NCBI RefSeq assembly: GCF_900496995.4
Contig: NW_024470399.1
Coordinates: forward strand, 1-64,000
Direction: 5' to 3'
Source: Aquila chrysaetos chrysaetos
Taxonomy: Eukaryota; Chordata; Aves; Accipitriformes; Accipitridae
DNA: 64,000 nucleotides
Position 1 is the stretch's first letter; each line of letters opens with the position of its first letter. Below, piece after piece: positions 50,417 to 59,845 of the stretch. The notes beneath the pieces are model-generated. The model saw only the letters and a program-made list of their open reading frames with translations. It had not been told where the DNA came from and ran no database searches. The position numbers and the translations under genes were made by a program.

Positions 50417-53400
50417 TCAGGAGCAGGCGGGGGGGGGCCCCCAGACGAGGGGCGCAGACAGGAGCCCCCCCGAAGAAGGCGGGTTCGGTGAGGGGGTGCA
50501 GGAGGAGGAGGAAGAGCAGGACCCCCAGCAGGTAACAGGGGAGCAAGGCCCGACGTCGGGGGTGTTCCAGCGCCGCCCCCACCGCCGGGAACCCCATCGA
50601 GTTGCAGAAGGAGTGACACAGCACCGGGCCCGCCAGGTGGCCTGCGGGACGGACGGACAGACGGACGGACAGAGGGTGGGTGGACGGAGGGGCTGAGCCC
50701 CCCCCCCCCCCCCAGCCCTGCCCGCGCCCCACCTGTCCTGAGGAAGATGAAGGCCGTGTAGGCGCCGAAGACGGCTGTGTAGGAGAACTGGAAAGCTGGG
50801 GGGGGGGCAGGTGGGGGTGGTCGGGGTGGGTGGGGGCCTGGGCACCCCCATACCCCCCCCCCAGGAACCCTGTATCCCCCCGGGGCACCCCACACTGCCC
50901 CAGGCATCCCACATCCCCCCCCAGACACCCCATATGTCCCTTAAGCACCCTGTGCCCCCCCCAGGCACCCTACACACCCCCTCCCCACCCCGCATCCCCC
51001 CTCGGGCACCCCACTCCACACCAGGCACTCCATATCCCACCCCCCAGCACCCTAAGGACCCCCCTGGGCACCCCATAGGCCCCCCCCAGGAATCCTGTAT
51101 CCCTGCAGGGCACCCCACACTGCCCCAGACACCCCAAATCCCCCCCCAGACACCCCAAATGCCCCTTAAACACCCTACACAGCACCACCACCCACCTTGG
51201 GTACACCACACTCCTTTGGGCCCCCACTCAGGGACCCCAACCTGCCCCAAGCACTCCATATCTGCCCCCCCCCCAGCACCCCAAGGCCCCCCCCCGGGCA
51301 CCCCATAGCCCACCCCCCTCCCCGCCGCAACGGTACCTGCCGACATGAAGATGCTACTGACGGAGCCCTGCCGGAACCGGAGCTGCTCGATGACGTGGTG
51401 GAAATGGGCTGGCGGGGGGGGGAAAGAAAGGGGCTGTGAGTGTCGGTTTGGGGGTTCCAGGGTGGGGGGGTGTCCCCGGGGGGGGACTGCACTCACCCAC
51501 GCCGAAGAAGAGGGGGCAGGCGAGGACGGCGGGGCCGGGGCCGGTGCAGGGCACCAGCATGGGCAGCATGCAGGCGCGGAAAACCAGCTCCTCCGTCAGC
51601 GGAGCCACCACCTGGTTCCGCAGCCAGCGCACGTCGCCCAGGCACAGCGCCCAGAAACGGGGGTCTGCGGGAGAAGGAAGCACCCCAAAACCCACCGCTG
51701 CTGACCCCAAAACCCGCTGCCCCGCCTTGGGGTCCCCTGACCCAACAGGTCCCCCCCCCCTCCAAAACCCAACTCGGCCACCCCCAAGGTCACCACACCT
51801 TGTGAAACCCCTCAGGTCCCCAACCACCCCCCCAAAACCCGGTGCCATGTCCCCTTTCCCAACCCCCCGCTGCCCCCCCAAAGCCCCCACCCTGTTATCC
51901 GCCACCCTGCTTGGGACCCCTTACCCACCACCCCCCAGCCCCTGACCCCCCCCTCCCTGAGTCGTGTGTCCCCCCCTTACCGAAAGCCACCCTGACGCCG
52001 TCGAGCCAGCGCCAGGGACAGTCCATGGAGAGCTGGATGAGGGGCCCCAGGAAGAGGATCTGGGGGAGATGGGGGGGTCAGGGGGGGCTGGGGGACTGTG
52101 CCCCCCCCCCCCAGCCCCACACCTACCATGGTGAGCAGCAGCGGCAGGAGCGTGGCCGGCACCAGCCCCTCCAGGCGCAGCCCCAGCAGCGCCGGCAGCG
52201 GGGTGTCCGGCTGCGGGGAGGAAAGGGGGGTCAGCACCGTTCAGGGCGGGGGTGTGTTGTCCCTGTGTGTCCCCCCCCCAAAGCACAGCCCCCCCCAACC
52301 TCACCTTGACGCCCGTCAGCTCCTTCCAGAGCCAGACGAAGGCCGGGGAGAGCCCCGAGACCACCAGGACGCTGGTGAAACGCCGCTTGATGACGGACGG
52401 GTGGTCCCTGTGGCAGAGGGGGTCAGCATGGGGTGGGGGGGGGGCTGCCCCAACAGCACTCCCCACCCCACAGACACTAAGGAGCTCTCCTGGGACCCCA
52501 CAACCCCCCCTTACATACTCTATAAAGCCCCCAATACCCTGAAGACACTCTCCCAGGTACCCTCAATGCACCCCAGACCCCAGATATCCTATAAACCCTC
52601 CAGACCCTTCAGGCCCCCCCCAGGTACCCTATAGACCTCCCAGACCCCCCCCCAGGACCCCCAGACCTCCCCCAGGTACATTATAGACTTCCCAGACTCC
52701 CTCACATATCCCATAGACCCTGCCAGGATGCCCATACTTCACCCAGGTATCCTGTAGCCTCCCAGACCCCCCCAGGTACCCTACAGACCCTCCAGACACC
52801 CCCCTAGCACCCCCAGACCTCCTCCAGGTACCGTATAGACCCCCCCAGGACCCCAGACCTCCCCCAGGTACCTTACAGACCCCCTCAGACATCCCCCAGA
52901 CCCCCCAACCCCCCCAGACCTCCCCCATGTACCTTATAGACCCCCCCAGACACCCCACAGACTCCCAGGTACCTTATAGACCCCCCCAGACACCCTACAG
53001 ATCCCCCGGCCTCCCCCAGGTACCTTATAGACCCCCCCAGACACCCTACAGATCCCCCAGACCCCCCCCTTAGCACCCCCAGATGTCCTCCAGGTACCTT
53101 ATAGACCCCCCCAGAGACCCCCCAGACCCCCCTAGGACCCCCAGACCTCCTCCAGGTACCTTACAGACCCCCCCTAGACCCTCCCAAGAAGTCCCCTCGC
53201 CCCCCCGGAGCTACTCCCCTCCGTCGCACCCCCCCCCCCCCCCCCGAGACCCCCGGCCCGTACCGCGGCAGGGGGCTGCCCCAGACGTAGAGGCTGCCCA
53301 CGTAGGAGCAGGCCAGGCTGAGGCAGGCCAGCACGGCGGCCCAGCACGGCCCGGGCCCGGCGGCGGCGGCGGGGGCCGGGCCCGATCCCGGGGCCGCTCC

Positions 53401-53475
53401 CGAGGCCGCTCCCGGGGCCGGCCCGGCGCGACCCGCGGCCCAGGACGAGCCGCCCGCGGCCTCCGACACCGCCAT
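50417..53475 (-). CDS. RCE1: CAAX prenyl protease 2 (RCE1)
   Basis: RCE1 is the ER-membrane protease that removes the last three residues of prenylated CAAX proteins such as Ras. Eight exons: 53264-53475, 52305-52407, 52127-52210, 51981-52059, 51497-51664, 51337-51408, 50733-50795 and 50417-50641. The conserved glutamate motif is in [15 protein letters not shown] (exon 5), the FxxxH motif in [14 protein letters not shown] (exon 6), and the third motif in [15 protein letters not shown] (exon 8). Several membrane segments are visible, e.g. [14 protein letters not shown] and [15 protein letters not shown]. The N-terminal 40 residues are Ala/Gly/Pro-rich and longer than in human. The end depends on a G run near 50465: one base less gives an ending PPPACS near 50417, like the human ...LCS; the literal frame runs on to about 50322. 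About 334 aa. Confidence 0.94.
50845..51310. repeat. Minisatellite in RCE1 intron 6
   Basis: C-rich units of about 25-30 bases, core CCCCAGGCACCCCACACTGCC or CCCCATATCCCACC. A larger block of about 240 bases (50870-51060) is repeated at 51085-51290. Confidence 0.8.
52480..53200. repeat. Minisatellite in RCE1 intron 1
   Basis: Units of about 30-55 bases with the core CCCAGGTACCTTATAGACCC and CCCCCCAGACACCCTACAGA, repeated about fifteen times. The TTATAGAC core is AT-rich compared with its surroundings. Confidence 0.9.
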
Positions 53476-54203
53476 GGCGCCGCGGGGCGGGGCCAGGGGC
53501 GGGGCCGGGCGCCGCGGGGCGGGGCGCGGCGGGGCGCCAAGGTTGGGGGGAGGGAGCGGGGCGTGTCAAGGGGCGGGGAGAGGCGTTGCGGGGCGTGGCC
53601 GGGAGCGGGGAGGGGCGAGGAGATGGGAATTGGGTGGGAAACTGGGTGGGAAACTGGGGTGGAGCGGGGATGGGGGAACTGGGATTGGCTGGCAGAACTG
53701 GGAGTGATTGGGGGAACTGGCACTGACTGGGAGAACTGGGAACGACTGGGAGAACTGGGACCGATTGGGAGAACTGGGAACAACTGGGAGAACTGGGAAC
53801 AACTGGGAGAACTGGCATTGACTGGGGAAACTGGCACTGACTGGGAGAACTGGGAATGACTGGGGGAACTGGGACCGGTGGGAGAACTGGGACTGGTGGG
53901 AGAACCGGGAACGACTGGGGGAACCGGGAACGACTGGGGGAACTGGGAATGACTGGGGGAACTGGGACCGATTGGGAGAACTAGGAATGATTGGCAGAAC
54001 TGGCGTTGACTGGGGGAACTGGCACTGACTGGGAGAACTGGGAACGACTGGGGGATCTGGGAAAGACTGGCAGAACTGGGAATGACTGGCAGAACTGGGT
54101 TGGGGGTACCAGTCCTGGGGGGCTGCCAGGACCAGCTGGGACCAAGTGAACTGGGTGAACTGGGTCAGCACAGGGATATGGTGGGGGGCTCCGTCCCCGT
54201 CCC
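53476..54203. repeat. RCE1 promoter and an 18-24 base minisatellite
   Basis: 53476-53620 is a CpG-rich RCE1 promoter (GGGGCGGGGC boxes). From about 53640 to 54115 there are some 25 units of 18-24 bases with core ACTGGGAGAACTGGGAACG or ACTGGGGGAACTGGCACTG. The array must overlap the TOP6BL 3' untranslated region, since the TOP6BL stop is at 54204 on the same strand as RCE1. Confidence 0.85.
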
Positions 54204-57200
54204 TCAGCCCGTCCACTCGGCCAGGCTGGCCACCTCCCGCTGCCACGCCTGCGGGATGGGGGGGGGGGTCAATGGGGGGGTTAAGGGGGGGGGCCACCCC
54301 TGGGGACCCCCCACCAGTGACAGCCCACCTGGCCCTCGCTGCTCTGGGGACACTCCTCCTCCTTCTCTTCCTCCACCCGTCGTCCCCTCCGCACATGGGG
54401 ACCCTCTGGGGACCCTGCGGGGGGTGAAGGGGGTGTAAGGGGCCGGGGGGGGTGGATTCCCTCCCTGCCCCCCCCCCGGCTTGTCCCTCACCCCGCCGGG
54501 TGTCCCCGGGGGTCTCGCAGGAGGCGCAGGGCAGCAGACGCCGGTGGGTGACTTCGGCCAAGCTCCGCCTGACGGCCGCCGCCAGTGCCGGGGTGTCCTC
54601 GACCTGCGGGGACACGGGGAAGGGGTCACCCTCCCCCCCCCCCACACAGAGGCCCCCCCCCCGGAGTCTGTTCCCCCCCACTCCCAACCTGCATGGTGCG
54701 CAGGCAGGCCCGCCGAAAACGGGCGCTGGTGCTGCCGGTCACCACGGCCGTCACCGCGTCCAGCACGACGGGCAAGGACCGTGCCAGCCGCTCCTGACCC
54801 TGCGGGACGGGACGGGAGGGGGGGATCAGGGGGTGTTGGTGGCCCCCCCCCCCAGCACCCACCCCCCCCACACACACCACCGGCACCCACCTCGTGCCGA
54901 CGGCACAGCTCCTCCAGGACGGGGTGGACGAGGGTCCGGAGGCCGGTGGCCAGCGCCGGGCGGCTGCTCAGCAGCGTCTGGTCCAGGTGGGCCAGCAGTA
55001 GCCGGCGAGCGGCTGGGGAGGGCGGCCATCACGCTGGGAGGGGGGGGGGGACACAGCCGGGGACACCCCCAGCCGCCCCCCCCCCCGCGACACACCGGCG
55101 TCGTAAACCTGGAAGGGATCCTCGTGGCGGAGGAAGAGGAAGAGCAGGAGGGTCTGGGGGTGACGGTCCCCCCCCGGGACGCCGGTTCCGTGCCGCACGG
55201 CGTAGGCGGCATCGGGGGTCACCAGCTCTGCGGGGACAAGATGGGGTGCTGGGGGGGGGTACTCCCACCAGCGGGACCCCCTTGCCATCACCAGACCCCC
55301 CCCCCCCCCCCACACACACGCACCTTCCTCGCCCTCCGGCTGCTCACGGGGGGCCGCGGTGAAGCCGAATCGCTCCCAGTCGGCCAGCCAGGAGGGATCC
55401 TGGAAAAACCGGGGTGGGGGCGGCGTGGCCGGTAGCCCCACCGGGTCGTAGAGGAACAAGTAGCCACGGTCAAGGAGAACGGCCTGGCCCGATGCGTGGC
55501 CCCCCCCCCCACCAAAACCCCGAACCCCCCCGCCGGGACCCTGGGATATGGCGGGTGGCGGCAAGGCGGGTGGGCAGGTTTGGGGTGGGACGGTGGCAGG
55601 GGCAGAATGCGGCCGCGGGGACGATGCTCAGTTCCCCCCCCAGGCCCGCCGCGGCGGCCGGGGGGGGGGATGCGTAGACGGATGGGGGTCCCCAGCGTGG
55701 GATGGATCCTGCTGCAAGGGGGGGCGACCCCGGGGTCTGACGGCCTGGAGTTCCGGGGGAGGGGGAGATGGGGGAGGTGGGTGCTGTGTCCAGCTACCCC
55801 CCCCAGGACACCCAGAACCCCAGGGACAGCGGGGACACACCGCCCCCCCCGGCATCACGTCCCTGTCCTCGTCCCCATCCCACTGACCCCCCCCCCCCCA
55901 GGCACCACATCCCTGTCCCTGTCCCACTGACCCCCCCAGGCACCCTGTCCTGTCCTGCTGACCCCCCCCAGGCACCCCCGTCCTGCAGACCCCCCCTAGG
56001 AACCACATCCCTGTCCTGCTGACCCCCCCCAGACACCCCGTCCCACTGACCCCCCCCCCCCAGGCACCCCATCCCTGTCCCCATCCCGCTGACCTTGGGC
56101 CCCCCCCCAAACCTGTCCCCATCCCTGTCCCACGGACTCTGGGTCACCCAGTCCCTGTCCCACCGACCCCAGCCCCCCCCCACCCCGTATCCCGGTGACC
56201 CCAAGCCCCCCCCCCCTCTTCCTCGAGCCCCCCCCCCATCCCCATCCCCATCCCGTACAGTGCAAAGTGCCGGCTCTGGACCCGCAGCCGCGCTCCCGCC
56301 ACGGCCCAGGCGTTCTCCCGCCTGCGGAACCAAGGGAAGGGGCTGGCACCGGGCTGGGACCCCCCCCCCGGGCTGGGGACCCCCCCCCCACCGTGTCCCC
56401 CCGGGGGGGGTGTCCCCAGGGTGGCGGTGGGGGTGTCTCCGGGGGCTCACCCGTAGGTGTGCGAGGCCACGGTGCCGTTCACGCTGACGCAGAAGTGAAA
56501 TTCCACCTGGGGGGAGGCGGGGGTCAATGTGGGGACCCCCCCCCACACCCACCCATGGGTGCACCCCGGTGTGTGTGTCCCCCCCCCCGGGGACGGTACC
56601 TCGGGGTGCACCACGCTCGTCTTATGGAGGAACCGCCGCAGGGCGACACAGGCGGGTGACAGCGTGCCGGGGGGGGGGCTGAGCTGGGGGGGGGAAACAG
56701 AGAGCGCCGGGGGGGGGGGGGGGGGCACCCCAATGCACCCCACAAACCGGACACACAACCCCCCGGGTGGCCAGACCCGGGGCGGGGTGGGGGTCCTGCT
56801 TGTTCACACCGGTTTTGGGGGGCCCAGCCCAGCCCCACCAAAGGACTGGGACCAGTTTGGGGGCCCCTTGGCCCTAGTGTGGGTTTTGGGGTGCTGCCCC
56901 CCCCCCCCCCCCACCGGTGACCCCATTCTGCTGTGTGTGTCGTCGCCCCCCCCCCCCAAAACCAGGCCGTCCCAGCTATATTTATCCACCCGCCCTACTT
57001 GCGGCAGGAGCGGGTGCTCCCGGGGGGCCTCCGGCCCCGATTCTGCCCCCCCCCAAGGTCACCCTGGGGCGTGGGGAAGGAGGGCGTTTGTTGGGGGGGG
57101 GGGGGTGTCGTCCCCCCCCAGCCTCACCTGGAAGGCCAAACGCAGCCGGGCTCGGCGCAGGATCCGGCCGCAGCACAGGGCTGGGGTGCTGGGGACCCCC

Positions 57201-58238
57201 GGTAGCTCCAGCAACCCCCGGGCGGCTGCAAGGAGGGTTGGGGGGGGTTTGGGGTGGGGGGGGTGCACAGTGAGGACCCCCCCTGAGGGGGGGGGGCTGG
57301 GGTCATCTCCTACCTCCCCGCAGGTCTTCGGCCTCGACGCCGCGGCTCAGCTCCCTGCCGGCCGCCACTGGGGGGACAAGGGGGGTGTCGGGGGTCCCCT
57401 CAACCAGAGCCCCCCCCCCCGCACTGTCTCCCCCCCCAGGCCCCCCCCCACGCACCAGTGATGGTGCAGAGGGGCTGGCCCGTGTCCCCCCCGTCCCCCT
57501 CTGCCGCCAGGGCCACCAGCAGGGACCCCCCCCCTCGGCTCACGGCTCTCGGGGGGCCGCAGGCCCAGGAGGAGCCGCTCCAGCACCTGTGGGCACCGGC
57601 GGCCATGGAGGGGACCCCCCCGACCCCCCCCCATCCTCCCCAGGGACCCCCCAGGACCCCTCCCCAGCCTTCCTAGGGACCCCCAAAGCCCCCAAACCCC
57701 CCCCCCATCCTCCCGAGTGACCCCTGAGCCCCCCTACAGACACCTGAACCCCCCCCATCCTCTCTGGGACCCTTGACCACCCCAGAGACCGCCCCCGAGA
57801 CCCCCCAAAACACCCCCCCTCATCCCTCCTAGGGACCCCTGACCACGCCAGAGACCCCCCCAAGCCCCCCCCAATCCTCTCTGGGACCCTTGACCCACCC
57901 CTGACCCCCCCCAGACCCTCCCTCATCCCTCCTAGGGACCCCTGACCACCCCAGAAACCCCCAAGCCCCCCCCCAGTCCTCTCAGACCACCCAAAACCCT
58001 CCCTCATCCCTCCTAGGGACCCCTGACCCCCCCCAAGGCCCCCCCCAAGCCCCCCCCAGTCCTTTCTGGGACTCTTGACCCACCCCCGACCCCCCCCTCA
58101 TCCTCCCTAGAGACCCCTGACCCCCTCCAAGACCCCCCCCCGGGGACCCCTGACCCCCCCATCCTCCCTAGCCCCCCCCCCGGCCTCCCCCCTCCCTCTC
58201 AGACCCCCCCGCACCGCGCGCACGGCCTCGTCCGCCAT
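54204..58238 (-). CDS. TOP6BL: Type 2 DNA topoisomerase VI subunit B-like (TOPOVIBL), provisional
   Basis: TOPOVIBL partners SPO11 to make meiotic DNA breaks. The call rests mainly on position: as in human, the gene sits between RCE1 (same strand) and SPTBN2 (divergent). Exons seen: 58215-58238 (MADEAVRA), 57456-57586, 57314-57367, 57128-57225, 56600-56683, 56451-56506, 56259-56321, 55324 to about 55530, 55096-55227, 54891-55012, 54689-54799, 54492-54603, 54329-54414 and 54204-54248. Exon(s) in 55540-56258 are unresolved. The deduced protein has helices such as VLERLLLGLRPPE and ARRLLLAHLDQTLL and a strand-like VEFHFCVSVNGTV. It ends with an acidic stretch (VEEEKEEECPQSSEGQ) and a short helix, AWQREVASLAEWTG. 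The family's extreme C-terminus carries a tryptophan-dependent REC114-binding helix, which this ending would suit. Exon 2 has a G run affecting frame. Confidence 0.7.
55790..56110. repeat. Minisatellite within TOP6BL
   Basis: Units of about 25-45 bases with core CCCCCCAGGCACCACATCCC and CTGTCCTGCTGACCC. It lies where exon(s) of TOP6BL between 55540 and 56258 could not be resolved. Confidence 0.7.
57640..58165. repeat. Minisatellite in TOP6BL intron 1
   Basis: Units of 30-45 bases, core CCTAGGGACCCCTGACC and CTCTGGGACCCTTGACC with CCCCCCAAG spacers. The reverse complement of this core reappears at 59200-59530, on the other side of the shared promoter. Confidence 0.85.
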
Positions 58239-59200
58239 GTCGCGCCCCCTCCCCTCCCCTTTTCCCGCGAGCGCCCCCTGGCGGCGCGGAGGAAGAGGGG
58301 GGCGCCGGCGACCCCCTCGGGGGCGGGGCGGGTCGCCATGGCAACGGGCGGGGGGGGGGCAGCGCGACCGATCTCCCCCGGGCGGGGCCACCGGGCGCCG
58401 TCGTCATGGCAACCGCCCCCCCCCCCCCCCCCGCGCGGCGGAGGCGCCGGCCTGCGTTACCATGGCGACGGCCTCCTCCAACCCCCTCCCTCTTCCAGGT
58501 GACCCCGCCCCCCCGTGCCGCTCTGGCCCCGCCCCCCGCCCCGCCCCTCCCGGCCGCGCCGTCCGCGGGTGTGATGAGCTGCCGCGGCCTCAGCCCGCTC
58601 CGCCACCGCAGCGCGCAGGTAGGACCGGGCCGGGGCGGCGGGGGGGGGGCACACACATACACACAAACACCGGGAGAGGAGCCCCCCCCCCCGCCCCGAC
58701 CCGACCCCCGATCCCGCACCGGCTCCGCATCTTCCCTCCCCCCGGGCCCCGCATCCCCCCGGCCCCGCATCTTCCTCCCCCCCCCCGGCCCCGCATCCCT
58801 CCCCGGTCCCCGTCGTCGTGTCCCCCCCCCCTCGTTTCCCGCACACCCCCCCCCCCCCCGGCACTGCGGCAGCCGCTCCGCTCCCCGCAGCGCCGGGCAG
58901 AGCCCCCCCCCCGCTTTGTCCCGGGGTCCCGCCAGCGCTGCGGGGCCCCCCCCCAAAAAAAAGACCCCAAACCCCACGCGTGTTGGTGCCCTGCGCCCCG
59001 CACACGCGTGCCCAGCCCCCCCCCCCAAGGGCCCCGGCACGGGGGGGGGGGGGGACGGGGGGGGCGGCCGCTGATCCCCGCACTAAGAGCATTAGCTGCC
59101 GGCCGGAGCCGGCGCGGGGGGGGGGGGGGGGGGAAAAGGTGGGGGGGACACACACACAGGGACACGGGGACCCCCCCGGGGACGGGAGGATGGGGGGGGG
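58239..59200. promoter_or_regulatory. Bidirectional CpG-island promoter of TOP6BL and SPTBN2
   Basis: Highly CpG-rich sequence between the TOP6BL start (58238, minus) and the SPTBN2 coding exon. It contains GC boxes (GGGGCGGGG near 58322 and 58383) and repeated CCATGGCAAC/CATGGCAACCG motifs (58337, 58405, 58459), which are X-box/RFX half-site-like. A likely SPTBN2 non-coding exon ends at 58619 with a GTAGGA donor. Confidence 0.55.
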
Positions 59201-59535
59201 GTCTTGAGGAGTCCCTGGGGGGGGGTCCGGGGTGGCCGGAGAGGATTGGGGGGGGGGTCTTGAGGGGGGTCAGGGGTCGCTAGAGAGGAGGGGAGGTTCG
59301 GGGGGGGTTGGGGGTCGTTAGGAGGGATGGGGGGGTCTTGGGGGGGAGTCAGGGGTGGGGGGGGTTCTTGGGGGGGTCAGGGGTCGGTAGGAAGCGGTGG
59401 GGTTCTTAGGGGGGTTGGGGGTCACTAGGAAGGATGGGAGGGTCTTGGGGGGGTCCGTGGGGGGGTCAGGGGTCACTAGGAAGGATCCGGGGGGGGGTCT
59501 CTGGGTGCTCAGGGGTCCCTAGGGAGGAGGGGGGG
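59200..59535. repeat. Minisatellite upstream of the SPTBN2 first coding exon
   Basis: About ten units of 30-40 bases, core GGGGTCAGGGGTCGCTAG and GGAGGGTCTTGGGGGG. It is the inverted equivalent of the array at 57640-58165. Confidence 0.85.
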
Positions 59536-59845
59536 GGTCCCTCTGTGGGTGCCCTGTGCCCCCTCGTCAGGGCTGGGGTCCCTCTACTGGATCGGGGGGG
59601 TCCCCCACAGTTTCGGGGGGGACACGACAGGTCCCTGGGGAGATGAGATTGGGGGGGAGCGGCTCCTTCCCCCCCCCCCACTCTCCTGCACCTGCCCTGC
59701 ACCGTCCCCCCTCCGTGTGCCACCCCCCCACTGCCAGGACCCCCCCCCCCCCAAAGTGACAAGACCTCCCCCCCCTCCAGTGACAGGACACCCCCCCGCA
59801 GTGCCAGGACCCCCCCCCCGGTGGCAGGACCCCCCCAGGGCGGCC

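Noticed and set aside
58573-58619. A short coding first exon for SPTBN2 starting at the ATG at 58573
   Set aside because: It ends at a plausible donor, but the exon at 59846 has its own well-conserved start and matches the human N-terminus, so this exon is more likely non-coding.
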